Of a stretch of DNA of 64,000 nt, positions 38,401 through 44,602 are shown in pieces. The DNA is from Acholoe squamosa (lineage: Eukaryota; Annelida; Polychaeta; Phyllodocida; Polynoidae). Made by a program: the position numbers and the translations under genes. The stretch is from positions 53,400,166 to 53,464,165 of the forward strand of contig OX439044.1 in the NCBI GenBank assembly GCA_949317995.1, read 5' to 3'. The number at the start of each line of letters is the position of its first letter. Within the stretch, counting starts at the first letter, position 1. Under the pieces are notes generated by a model, which was given only the letters and a program-made list of their open reading frames with translations, made no database searches and was not told where the DNA came from.

Positions 38401-41400
38401 AGTTCCTTTCTTCTTCTTTTTAATATTCCTCATGAAGGTTGGTCTTGAGTATTATGTTTGGGGGTGGGGGGCTGTGTGTATAGACGAGGGTTGCCCCACG
38501 ACTTATCAGACGTTGAGGTGGATGTAAAATTAGGCAGTAGTTAAGTTTTATGATTAATGTAACACCAGTGGATCAATCAGGACATGGGCGTACATGTGCA
38601 CCAAACCCATACTCCATGGTGGGCAGCCCATGTCCACTCCCCTCCAGAGCACATCAAACAAAATCAGCCGAATCCATCAACTATGCCCCTGACTATCCAG
38701 ACATTTGTTATGGACATCTCATCGACATATACCCATACACTCTAAGAAGTAACTGCTGAATCTACCAGATATGTCCTCGTAAAACTGAAAAGTGAACCAC
38801 CAAAATTATAATGCAACGGAGCAGTGTACTTTGTACAATGAAGCCCTAGATGGCAGTACAGTAGAGCACTATGTTACAAGGAATTAATCCCTGGAAAGAT
38901 CACAGTGAATGCTTTGTCCTAAAGTTGCTGTTAATTTGACAGCATTTCTATACAGTGTATGGATCTGTTCTTGTAGGGAGAAGGAGGCTATGGCCGGCCA
39001 GGACGGTGGCGTGAAGAAACGTGAGAAGGGAAGGTCCAATTCGATGAAATTAGCTCGGACATTATTCATCATCTTTGTGGTGTTTGCGGCGTGTTGGACA
39101 CCATACGCCATTATTATTGTGCTTGACTACAGTGACACCTATGCACAGGTAAGTGACAAGTGTATCTTCCTTTACCAGAGTATTTTAGGGCAAATTTTGG
39201 CTTGTAGTATGTGGTGTGACCTCTCAAAAACTGTTGGAATTGTGTGAATATTCCAAGGAAATTGTGATGGATTGAGCCAGGCTAGTTGATCGGTAAGTGC
39301 AATACCCACATTTTCTTTATCTACATTGCATTGCTGAGAAATGATGAAAAATTGTACAAAAATGATTTTCACCGAAAAAATAGTGTTTTTTGAAGTTTTT
39401 CATGATTTTTAGCCTAAAAATTGATTAAATCCATTGAAAACTTTTGAGGTGATATTAATTTTTGTCTCAAGTTTGCAAGACTGTCATATAATAAGTAACA
39501 GAGGTAGAGACTAATTCTTTGGGCTCTGTGGAAGACCCAACTACGCCTGGGTCTGGTAAAAAAATCTAGGAGTTTCAATGGATTTTGAGGGAGTAACAGA
39601 GTACTCAAAATCGGTCAAAAATCGGTAAAGGAAGATACATTCCCACCTCAATCGACCCAAATGAAGGCTTCCATTACCTATCTCATTATCAATTGATATG
39701 ACCTTTTACCATAGGAAAGTCAAATTCCATGGAATTTAGAATGATATATTGGGCTATGGGTACTTTGGTAGACCTATGCATGCACTTTGCGACTCTACAT
39801 ATTTTGATTGGGTCACAATGCACCCTTTGCTGATTTTGATAAATACCGACTCTCACTTACATATTTTGAATGATATAAGGGTCTTATTTACACATTAAAA
39901 CAGAAGTAACAGGCTTCACACTACTCATATAGGTACATGCAATATGGAAACATAATGAAAATAAAAAATCACCCGAAAACAGCTGGTAATGCATCTTTAA
40001 GTACAGAAAGGTACCTAACAATGACTCGATGGCGTTGGGGTCTATCTACAGCAGAATCCCTGGTCTTCTTGTGCAAAGGAAAAAGGGAAAATACACTGAA
40101 AAAAGTCTTCCTGACAAAGTGACATGTATACCCATGTCAACTTGATTTGACACAGATAGCACACGTCATTGGGACATGTGCACATATGTCACCATGACAA
40201 CTGTAGCACACAGTAATCCTCATATGATTTGACATGCCTTAAAATGCCATCTGCGAGTTGACTAGGGTCACGGCCATGTCAAAGGCACTTGACATGTGAT
40301 GGTTTGACATATAATTGTTCTAGGATATTCCACTAGATGGGGCAAACAACCATTTTGGTACCAGGATTAATCAGTACCAAGAAGTACTACCAACACTTGA
40401 GACATTTGATGTATCTATGTCATTTTGTTTTCATGAAAAATAGATACTATCAATGAATGGTAGTGAATTCTATGTCATTGTTAAATTTGCATTTGTTATT
40501 GAATATCAAAATAGACACCCACCATCCTGAATACTTCAGCTAGAGAGGTTAGACACCATATGTGTGGGTCAGTAAAAATACCAAAGGACTGTATTCTAAC
40601 CCACAATCTATATGTCGGGAGGCGTGGCGCAGTCGGTAGCACGTCCGCTCACAGGCCGTAAGGTCGTGGGTTCGGTTCCCGGCCCGGCTGGGGCATAGTG
40701 GCGGTTCCAAACGTCGCCGTAAGGTGTCATTTGAGTTCCTCCCTGCTCTGGCTAGGCTGTGCTGGAGAGTCTCTCGGCGGTCATGGCAGACAAATGACTT
40801 GAAACAGGCCTGTCCATCTCTCACTATGCCTATGTAGTGACGGATGTTAAAGAACCATTGCCTCGGTAAATGTGTAGGGGCGTGATTTCTACCTTCCCAT
40901 AGATGCGGTCACCATCATCCCCCCTCCCCATTAGACTAGGGTCCGGGCATGCAACGCCACAAGGGTAATCTCACTTCGGTGTGGATACAACCCGCGGGAC
41001 CTCTCACCCTTGAGTGTCGGCCGCAAGGAAGGCACGAGGTGAGATAAAATTCGTCACTCACCCACAATCTATAATCTCAGTATCTACAGTACAGGGAGAC
41101 ATATGGCATTGCCATGCACCTCCATGCCTTGTCTTATGGAGTGCATAGAGGTCCTCAGTCAAGTAGAAGTTCTGTAGATAGGAAAAGGTGCCTTAGTGTT
41201 GCAGGCCTGTGGGACTATGATATCCCCTGCCTTCTATTATAGGCCTGCCTTGATTGAACCATTGGTACATAGTTATTGACTGCTCTTGACCCTTACATAA
41301 TTGTCTCACAGTATTACCTAGCACTCAGGTAAATGGATCAGAAATATGTGACGAGTCTTCATTACGCATGTCAAGTGGAGTTGACAAACCAAATATGAGA

Positions 41401-42616
41401 GGGTCAACCTCATTCGACATGCCTTCATGCATGTCATGTGGGAGACAAATTGTGACCTGAGCAGTATGCATCAAAGCGATCAGTGTTCTTCTCTCTGTGT
41501 ATATAAGAAAAAACGTACTCTAATAGATACTAGTGTACGTAGTAAAAACAATTGAAAACTGTGCTTTGTATGACTCGTGCTTCGTGTTTTTATGTATATA
41601 ATTTTGATTTCAATTTCAATTTTGTTTCAAAACATGAGTTTATGAAACAAATGGTTACTTTTAAAGGTCCAGCAGAGGAGGCTAATTTTCTGTACAAAGA
41701 TAATCGATTGGAAATAAATTATTTTGAACTATCATAACTGTTATTCTACGAGTCACGGGAATGGGTGCAAATGATAAGATGATTGCAAGTTCCCAAATCC
41801 AAGCTAGTGGGTTGGGGGAAGGGGGTCCTATTGGAATTCAAATGGCATATAAATATCCTTAATAAATCTATAGTGATTAGAAATTAACTAAAAAAAAATA
41901 TGTACATGTAAAGTGGCCCAGTAAGGGTGAGAAAAAATAGGATGACTTCTGATATCTGCCACCAGGTGGCTTCTGTGTACCGGGTCGCGTTTGTCTACAG
42001 GGGCAATGAGAGTAATGACGTAGGCCTACTGAATAGGGTTAAAATAAGCCAATCATACTTTAAAGAGCACCAAAGGGTCTTAACTCATGAAAACACCCAT
42101 CTTAGCATGATATGACTTATATACATCCACAAATTACTGCCCAAGACCCAAACCAAAGCTGTTTTAGAGAGACAAGACAATCTGCTTAAAAGGAAACTCT
42201 TATCTACCCATCCTTCCTATTTTCTGCCACATATAGACAAGTTTGCAATGTTGTTGATAAAATGCTTTCAGTTTCATGAGTACCAGATTTCATATCCATG
42301 TGAATTTGATCAATTAAATGTTCCCATCTCACCTATTTAGTCATGCATATAAAGGATATCCAGAACACACGTTCAAATGCATGATATAATATTTCCTTTT
42401 CTATTTCAGGAAGTGCACATGTTTGCCATCCTCATTGCGCATGTCAACTCGAGCTGTAATTTCTTCCTGTATGGGGCGACCAATAAGCAGTTCAGGGTGG
42501 CCTACTTCCGTTTACTGGGTATCTACAAGTGTTTCCCAAGCCTCCGAGAACGAGTGGAAGGTAGCAGCACTGTTAAAACCATGACTGCCGTCTCTGTAGT
42601 AAAGCCTGAAGGGTAG
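17105..42616 (+). CDS. Melatonin-receptor/moody/Tre1-like GPCR, whole gene (8 exons)
   Basis: Joined exons: 17105-17236, 18014-18106, 18467-18557, 19135-19255, 20735-20824, 24260-24469, 38977-39148 and 42410-42616. All splice phases agree and the frame is 1116 nt (371 aa). The seven helices are present. The arginine motif at the end of TM3 is NRY (145-147), TM6 has CWTP (285-288), and TM7 has NSSCNFFLY (316-324) in place of NPxxY. This combination is typical of melatonin receptors and the invertebrate moody/Tre1-like receptors. Cysteines at the TM3 start and in loop 2 (TLTCLWD) could form the usual disulfide. Intron 4 begins with GC (AG|GCAAGT). Introns carry a Ty3/gypsy element, a SINE and a Penelope relic. 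The ligand is not predictable from sequence. Confidence 0.85.
18014..18106 (+). CDS. NRY GPCR exon 2 (TM1)
   Basis: Thirty-one codons, phase 0 at both ends, encoding TM1 with the diagnostic GTFGNLLII (GN motif of class A receptors). Acceptor CCCAG and donor AAG|GTGAGA. Confidence 0.85.
18467..18557 (+). CDS. NRY GPCR exon 3 (TM2)
   Basis: Encodes intracellular loop 1 and TM2 with NLAIADLCVS (LxxAD motif). Acceptor GAGTAG and donor ATAA|GTAAGC, phase 1 at the end. Confidence 0.85.
19135..19255 (+). CDS. NRY GPCR exon 4 (TM3)
   Basis: Encodes loop 1 and TM3, including the conserved Cys (GLCEAVALVC), and ends inside the codon for the Arg of NRY. The donor reads AG|GCAAGT, a standard GC-AG intron with a strong match to U1. 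Confidence 0.85.
20380..20487. repeat. Polypyrimidine CTTT/CCTT tract
   Basis: Imperfect TTTC, CCTTC and CTTT units on the plus strand, in intron 4 of the NRY GPCR gene. Simple-sequence DNA. Confidence 0.85.
20735..20824 (+). CDS. NRY GPCR exon 5 (loop 2 and start of TM4)
   Basis: Starts with the rest of the NRY Arg codon (RYVHIVHNN) and ends within TM4 (CIGIWIW). Acceptor CATAG and donor GAG|GTGAGC, phase 2 at the end. Confidence 0.85.
22262..22815 (+). repeat. Array of about 15 GGTTGGTCACAGGACA-type units
   Basis: A 16-bp core of the form GGGTTGGTCACAGGACA recurs about 15 times, separated by 8 to 20 bp of variable sequence (ATCAAATT, ACATATTTC and similar). The array is interrupted near 22430-22550 by a tRNA-like segment. 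It lies in intron 5 of the NRY GPCR. An oppositely oriented set follows at 23490-23670. Confidence 0.8.
22444..22511 (+). repeat. tRNA-like relic inside the array
   Basis: Has an A-box (TGGCCTAATGG), an anticodon arm in which TCAGA and TCTGG pair around CTTCATA, and a B-box (GGTTCAAACCC). The T stem is mispaired. It resembles the relic at 7012-7080 and is not a functional tRNA. Confidence 0.4.
22830..23376 (-). mobile_element. Penelope-like retroelement fragment (RT end and linker), decayed
   Basis: On the minus strand, from 23376, the frames give YRKPTDVNSYLHYRSAQP and, after one frame change, YSQLLRLKRICERNK. Later come WPILSTS, YKRPKNLRDLLVRAK and finally a cysteine motif CNERCRKNCKHC. 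This order (end of the reverse transcriptase, the NLRDxLVRA linker, Cys motif before the GIY-YIG nuclease) is the known layout of Penelope-like elements. At least two frame changes and a stop break it. Neither the catalytic RT core nor the nuclease is present. Confidence 0.75.
23490..23670 (-). repeat. Inverted array of the same GGACA/GGTTGG motif
   Basis: Five or six units of TGTCCTCTGACCAACCCTAA and variants, the reverse complement of the units at 22262-22815. One or two direct-oriented units remain at about 23378-23420. With the left array it brackets the Penelope fragment. Confidence 0.7.
24260..24469 (+). CDS. NRY GPCR exon 6 (TM4 end, loop 2, TM5)
   Basis: Encodes FILDSPNVWGWGKHGYD, which is characteristic of the TM4 end and loop 2 in this receptor group. 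The loop Cys (TLTC) and TM5 follow, then the start of loop 3. Donor AAT|GTGAGT. The following intron contains the 12.85-kb gypsy insertion. Confidence 0.88.
24688..25057 (-). repeat. 3' LTR of gypsy element 1
   Basis: 370 bp, TG...CA ends. It pairs with 37162-37538; the two differ by a 7-bp deletion here and one T/C change. A TATA-like TTTATATA occurs in the plus-strand reading, and on the minus strand AATAAACC could serve as a processing signal. Confidence 0.93.
25058..25070 (-). other. Polypurine tract of element 1
   Basis: On the minus strand TCTGGGGGAGTGG sits directly before the 3' LTR. This is the expected place for the plus-strand primer, and a similar G-rich tract is in the same position in element 2. 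Confidence 0.7.
25071..26585 (-). other. Long 3' non-coding region of element 1
   Basis: About 1.5 kb between ORF4 and the polypurine tract, very AT-rich and full of short ATAAT- and GTATA-type words. The phrase GTGTAACGGAACTGTC or a close variant occurs twice (about 25288 and 25395). No ORF is supported. Element 2 has a shorter (0.76 kb) counterpart. Confidence 0.6.
26586..28391 (-). CDS. Element 1 ORF4: C2H2-like zinc-finger and coiled-coil protein
   Basis: 601 aa from a true ATG at 28391; the same frame is open upstream to about 28490 without an ATG. Order: acidic N-terminus; a CFSDCAYG...CP cysteine cluster followed by an acidic stretch ending DEDWM; a C2H2-like finger (CPFSIC ... RFQRHLVEAH); a second (CDPSY ... 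CTT ... DLARHQKKCH); a Lys/Ser-rich low-complexity middle; and a C-terminal coiled coil ending FGVDLDEWDGTP. The same pattern recurs in element 2 at 56862-58973, so it is a conserved gene of this lineage. It lies where env would be, but I see no signal peptide or membrane anchor. Function unknown; nucleic-acid binding is inferred from the fingers. Confidence 0.75.
   Translation of the reverse strand: MEVESSDEESVHESSVEYDEKATPSTQTEAERWANAKSGFKTRIPTCFSDCAYGVKKDGSTLYACPDSINKNDESDDEDWMRLSDEDPNPSKAYRKMWLMLNHTEGYYTYTQRRKLRWALEKWYGDDQKSCPFSICQDASDVSIRTWSTPARFQRHLVEAHFHHHPVYICDPSYGKKGKKCTTKVQYNRRSDLARHQKKCHAEGLDGARKRIMELHQELMKEFDSLSEDAWSKIRPGDQVLCEVPKTKDSKLRAKIVLTPGKGKLDMHESLWQKCEESGKDAKRARERSRRDQNRGGNGNGQSTTKSKVRAEDRSRSPLARHPAEQAQGTPVFKKPEPAGYAGAVSKPGKVSSRNFPSLNQGPGPESQTLVVGKDGRLMPKKTTASAAAGSASAPAAPPVTFTQEQLNMYLQMGLKQNVPPAFCVPTTGVSGSPKPGSGPQAASTPPKAVAAPEKPKDAITIKTGNAEVWFEKSRQGEADVQKAIYTHWEKSVREKAIEFHQGLLNETLLCMKQVGDAEKQRLETLIGDDVKAQEEAAAAAQEKAAMDVHVLEKRVKEEITRNTNLNTKFMRVFGVDLDEWDGTPESALALLKKKHAKKSV
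28088..29533 (-). CDS. Element 1 ORF3, unknown protein with an in-frame TAG
   Basis: The frame starts at ATG 29533 and is interrupted by TAG at 29387-29389 after 48 codons, then runs to 28088. The conserved part (around MPPEWLRDW, then MVDAGFRETVY) matches element 2 ORF3 (MPVSWLRNY ... MAVNENLARAV) in spacing. An Ala/Glu-rich helix and a Ser/Thr-rich stretch follow. The last 130 codons overlap ORF4 in another frame and look like readthrough of the ORF4 region. ORF4 is in the -1 frame relative to ORF3. No known domain is recognised. The stop may be a defect of this copy or may be suppressed. Confidence 0.6.
29534..30042 (-). other. Gap between pol and ORF3 of element 1
   Basis: About 0.5 kb without a convincing frame. 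It could hold a splice acceptor or internal promoter for ORF3. Element 2 has a gap of the same size (60332-60846). Confidence 0.4.
30043..31215 (-). CDS. pol: Element 1 integrase core and C-terminal domain (after the stop)
   Basis: Continues the pol frame directly after the TGA at 31216-31218 without a frame change. It holds the catalytic triad of the rve integrase core: Asp in RVDIISG, Asp in HSDQGREFE and Glu in SDGLVERFNR. A GPY/F module follows (WDGPFTITQV). The basic tail contains GRGRPKK, the core of an AT-hook, and ends in RRSPRIAQR. The AT-hook may help choose integration sites (inference). It is made only if the stop is read through. Confidence 0.8.
   Translation of the reverse strand, partial: VRFARIRVDIISGFNTTANDNTCMMVVCDYYTKYTKVFPLPDHKAITCAEAFVKGWVLSFGVPLMLHSDQGREFESNLWQGMCEYLAICKTRTNPYRPQSDGLVERFNRTLIQVLKSLVNEHMDDWDEQCHFVTHAYNSTVHSSTNCSPNLLVFGEDLIMPADLVFGVVGMDPELPCHVVFVECLRDRFRKAYESVRIDLEKSAKWQKVGYDTDLKHRKFQSGDRVLRLHEPLRHIKLASNWDGPFTITQVISDCTVIIKSDLGRLYKSNVARLRKWSGRETSTEMYGEGSGRILNQNRIIDQVENTTVKRGRGRPKKCSESVTPTPTPIKRGGVKKVSAGEDKKRRKGVSKAKKHLEKALQTVRSDKELSEKGRYVRRSPRIAQRTAVT
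31216..34278 (-). CDS. pol: Element 1 pol: protease, reverse transcriptase, RNase H, integrase zinc domain
   Basis: The frame opens at about 34278, overlaps the gag end by about 40 nt and is in the -1 frame relative to gag. Domains in order: aspartic protease (FLVDTGAS); reverse transcriptase with the catalytic VYLDDV; RNase H (DTDASND, the Glu in TKRELL, the Asp in RTDHSS); and the integrase HHCC zinc domain (CHGHRTSGHFG, then CPDCC). The frame ends at TGA 31216-31218, just before the integrase core; element 2 has a sense codon at that place. The order RT, RNase H, integrase is that of Ty3/gypsy elements. Confidence 0.9.
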   Translation of the reverse strand, partial: TGECLWDKYRGKLERDLPRGKEGDPSDKSCHNITIRDDSSHLVTRSPNTEVVVDTRKVREADITGATGALGKPDISNEAGGYELAKVCGAHLPPGHPCLEFLKRCGSTPGVKNDVPIVTDIPSVLNGRRWYVCLTVNGRSAEFLVDTGASHSCISRGFYDLIPDEHETLKSGGSAQTAAGSTLQTYGRTCVKLQLDGIHDYVMSTTVADIADEGILGLDFASLYGAVLEPQTGVLSVRYPYPVKVRCVLRQVSSMASVAHTVRIPPGVACDVLVRSDPAMRNKPAVIEPDVVTLSSIGLNSVDTIVANASWSVVPVSNTGNTTIYLKKGQVFGNVTLSETVTDSKLSLQKVTGDDEISEDLLKLYEETSLEDPEHRKEFYDMLCQYHTAFAKPGEKLGTTNKVLHKIDTGDAEPFKIPYRRLPLAKKRVAEDEINKMLEQDVIVPSNSPWSSPVCMVTKKDGTIRFCIDYRKLNGITKKNSYPLPRIDETIDSLGGNSWFCTLDLQSGYWQVGMNPPDMEKTAFSSHIGLFQYNVMPFGLCNAPATFEAMMETILSDLLWKRCLVYLDDVIVFGKTFEECSNNLKMVLERIISNGLKLKPKKCHMFRKSINYLGRIISDEGIKADPEKIESVTNWNRPKTPKEVRSFLGFCSYYREFIPNYSRVSYPLQAIANWTPGSTKEKFPWTHEQENAFQKLKDLFTSTPVLQYPNETDHFILDTDASNDSIGAALSQVQKGREVPIAFASNTLSKTQRNYCTTKRELLAVVVYTKKFKHFLWGTNFTLRTDHSSLRWLLNFRDAEGMLGRWLAHLSEYGLEHQQIQHRPGVKHLNADALSRIPIRKCDNPDCTDCGAHRAVLAGIRRPFVPLVASILDWSMDHIRHFQEADSITAQLLQLVPKGIRPVRPEVSLENREMRRFLAQWTELEVRKGVLYRWKPCNNGDRIMQVVIPHAMRHDIMYFCHGHRTSGHFGRKRSLARLSKKYYWPGMTRDLQRWVTTCPDCCKNKPGPGMGKLPLSQELF
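34239..37022 (-). CDS. gag: Element 1 gag polyprotein
   Basis: The first ATG in the frame is at 37022, but the frame is open back through the primer-binding site into the LTR with no other ATG, so the real start is uncertain. Order: an N-terminal region, a long coiled coil of about 200 residues, a Pro/Gly/Asn-rich stretch with SGSGGDGR-like repeats, a gypsy-type capsid (DPWKDRYQAF to VVWDSWKD) and one zinc knuckle CFRCQKLGHFAPEC. It packages the RNA into virus-like particles (family knowledge). The coiled coil makes it larger than most gypsy gags. The last codons overlap pol, where GGAAAAC precedes the TAG. Confidence 0.85.
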   Translation of the reverse strand: MLQAHSDSQDAESASWRDPGPHYNDSEENLPDSVRREQSIQRHSNLIGQQSIVDELCDSMFEVGGSTNPEHPAPMRKRVTFGELPYRLPRPELPILDYSAIDGDLTYAVPEGEELKRPDVLLLNETYVTLNENLNTLVKAKDEVFHEKLQMEEDLTGMRKEFEARRSEYMKELENEELKLQSMRESFNKEYDNRHIRIQTYIDTNDQLNLDKTKFESEIRHYQDELDKLKLQCSKQAEDNETIRVGIIAYNKQLEEDRQKLTNELQELQATAITLDKYVEAAQLTIGNIDPAVVSTMLGKTSKDATPIRYSPFVDDGADKNVVSGIYKKPDNAAVNGTASKPVIPMLDTIGPAPPIPDLSHKIKATHDGATGNNNNTPVAQPRAPGPMRHMLTPPSYFPQPGHSTPAVPRLPNPTPGSGNGPTDGRFPRPNPPQNNINGGTYQPRTTSYGYRNNYNPSGSGNYQNGNSYNQGWNQNDSYPRYASSGNTGHNSGCPGGSSGGYNNTGPPGGNPPGGPGGSGFGGSGSGGDGRKPNRRTSMPAGMQTIFDRSQCIQNLGIDCYRKGADGMEVMNWSMREADRLRGCNNPARRQARIPPPYDSNDPWKDRYQAFVDEVNCSGWTKEEALPYLICWLNKGGKVALNQWRAAYVIYGTYDQLVECAAYLFGSIVREDPWVSFKKRTQKPKESHKVFGLELQDLLSKARPNWAHDDDCYLQELFIQFYSGLRDPDHKQVVWDSWKDDTSFSDLFIAIDGHDMKKRLVGLGPSPVRAAPFQYGGTPAPVYDTSQLAPVESNEVNEEDEYISDENGEYIGSVHVAGKYYRQKRYRKVHSRGRGGSVAGKTASGSTQHGSAASTANSTVAATVAPTNMMETLIAGLTEALRRPRVDKSQRRCFRCQKLGHFAPECMAEKPVPRKQESVSGISTEEN
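37143..37160 (-). other. Primer-binding site of element 1
   Basis: On the minus strand TGGTGCCGTGACCAGGAT starts one base after the 5' LTR. Its TGG start complements a tRNA CCA end. I do not assign the tRNA. Confidence 0.7.
37162..37538 (-). repeat. 5' LTR of gypsy element 1
   Basis: 377 bp, TGTAAGGG to CTCTACA in plus orientation. It has the 7 bp (near 37317) missing from the other LTR. The right flank begins AATG, the target duplication. Confidence 0.93.
37543..38976. other. Rest of intron 6
   Basis: Intron sequence between the gypsy insertion and exon 7. I see no gene, RNA or clear repeat in it. Confidence 0.5.
38977..39148 (+). CDS. NRY GPCR exon 7 (loop 3 and TM6)
   Basis: Encodes a basic loop 3 (KKREKGRS) and TM6 with FAACWTPYA. 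Acceptor TTGTAG and donor CAG|GTAAGT, phase 0 at the end. Confidence 0.88.
39160..39637. repeat. Possible short MITE after exon 7
   Basis: TATCTTCCTTTACC near 39166 is matched in reverse complement by GGTAAAGGAAGATA near 39625. The interior is AT-rich with no ORF. The short terminal repeats are the only support. Confidence 0.35.
40613..41059 (+). mobile_element. tRNA-derived SINE with 14-bp target duplication
   Basis: A tRNA-like head has A-box GTGGCGCAGTCGG and B-box GGTTCGGTTCC. A body of about 370 bp follows, ending near GGTGAGATAAAATTCGT. It is flanked by perfect direct repeats ACCCACAATCTATA at 40599-40612 and 41060-41073, which proves retrotransposition into intron 7 of the NRY GPCR gene. 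Confidence 0.9.
41074..42409. other. Rest of intron 7
   Basis: No gene or clear element. Words such as GACATG and CATGTC are frequent here and at 40120-40310, on both sides of the SINE, which may reflect an older interrupted repeat. Confidence 0.4.
42410..42616 (+). CDS. NRY GPCR exon 8 (TM7 and C-tail)
   Basis: Encodes TM7 (AHVNSSCNFFLYGATNK), helix 8 (QFRVAYFRLL) and a short cytoplasmic tail with a Cys that could be palmitoylated (YKCF), then TAG. The acceptor is TTTCTATTTCAG. Confidence 0.88.
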   Translation, partial: EVHMFAILIAHVNSSCNFFLYGATNKQFRVAYFRLLGIYKCFPSLRERVEGSSTVKTMTAVSVVKPEG

Positions 42617-44602
42617 ACCAATTTATGTGCTGCAGATATACACTTACAATACATAAGCATTCGATGACATCCACCCACTTTCCGTCCAGGATATTAGAGA
42701 TGATGGTTAGAATCGTAGCAAAGTTGATAGACTATATTGGGTTTATCCCAGCGGGGCGGGGGGTGTAAATGGTAGAGAACTCACTTGGCGATTTTATCAC
42801 CTCCAGGGTCCCTTTTCCAGCAGAAATGAGGACTGCAAACCTCTAATCCTAAGTTGTGTTAATTTCAGCAGAGGGTGAGCTGCTCCTAGATGGGATATTT
42901 GACTGTTTTGGTGATGGTATCTGATATTAACAAGATAGCACCAGTATTGAAAATTGGCGGGTTGGGACCTTACTGTAGCTAGGCTTACCAAATTCCCTGG
43001 TCTTGACTAGTATTATTAGGTCTATGGGTCACAGAGGAGACTGTAGATCTGTGAGCACATCACTTAAGATATAGAGGTGTAGATGTTTTCCTTGGAAAGC
43101 ACTATTATTGTAGCATGATTAGATATTATCTTCCTATAAGCTATATCTGAACCAATGACAATGCATTCCAAAACAACAGGACTTGTCAAAGGGTAACGAG
43201 GTATCCATATCTTCCGCACTATACTGAAGAAAATGTAGGATATCAAGGGTCCTTTAAGTGACTAGAAACTGAATGAGTTAAGAATTTATCAAATGTGATT
43301 ATCTATATCAAACACTGGCACAGAAGAAGTGAATATCATGGCTATTTGAACCCCAGGAAAAGTGGGTATTATAACATGGTGGACCAAAAGGTAAAGTGTG
43401 TACTAGAGAGAAGTAAATAGATGTAAATCCTTTGCTGTGTGTATATAAGAAATTCCTGTCCATACATATCATATACGTCATAATTCAAACATGTGAAAGT
43501 GATTATTGTTGTTCAATTCAAATACAAGATTTGTAGAGCAAAATCACTTGATGTTTCTTCTTATGACAGCCAGTTGTGTCAAGAGCGTGGCGGCATTTAT
43601 TTCATGTGGGATACTCAGATGACGCTAGCTATCCTACATTTTTCTGTGTGACCATCACCTCTAATGCGAATATGCATTGGAATGTTTTATCAGCAGAGTG
43701 AATGGGTTCTTCAAATTCAAGTAGAATTTACCTATTATAAATGACGCTGTTATACACTTTATCGTGAATACCTTGTCCTACGCAGTTATTTTATTATACT
43801 GATGGGTACAGTCCTGACATGCCCATTTTGGAATGTGTTGGAGGTAATGAAGATTACACATATTTTTGAAATAAATCAACCAAGACTACCTAAAACTGAC
43901 TAGTACCTGTCTCCTACTGTTCAAAAACCCTTACAAATGATCATAGACTGTCTAGATTAAGGACAGACTAATAGGAAGGTACCCTAATAGGCCTACTCCA
44001 CATATACAGTGCGGCATATACTCGAGAATAATATATCCCTGGTGCGCCTTATAGGTTAAGGATTGTCTTTCTGATATCTAAAATATTCAAAAGACTTCTC
44101 CACCCCCTTAAACTACTGTATTAGGGCTCAGCATGCTCATAAGCTTTTAAACTTTAAAAGTCCTAGGATTATAGCAGTTTTTGTTTCTTTGTTTTTTTTC
44201 GATCACACTCACAAAGTCTGGGTACGCCTTATAGACGTGGTATTACGGTAGATCCAAAAATTTATTTTTTATTGCCCACAATTTAGAAAATCTTGGAGAT
44301 GCATGCAACACTAAAGCCTAGGGCACTGATTATCCATCAACAGGGAGTGCTGAGGTCTAACATAGGCAACTGAGAGCATCCCCCCCAGATAATGAATCGC
44401 CACTCCTGAAAGTTCAAAACTGTACATTCATTGCACTGAATATTGATCGGCATAGATCAGTACTACATTGTATGCTTCCTTCTGGTGATAATTGCATAAA
44501 GTAATATTTGCTTTAGTACAGCCGCAGCATCTTGGAATGGGCGCTCGGGCCCTAGCCAGAAGTTGCCTGTAGCTTTTCACAAGTTTATACTTGTCATCCT
44601 AA
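42617..44602. other. 3' flank of the NRY GPCR gene
   Basis: Probably begins with the 3' UTR. An AATAAA-containing stretch at about 43868 is a candidate polyadenylation signal, among other weaker ones. No other gene is seen. Confidence 0.4.

Noticed and set aside
40120-41450. GACATG/CATGTC-rich DNA as a CRISPR-like or regulated array
   Set aside because: The words are irregular in spacing and orientation, and the context is a eukaryotic intron.
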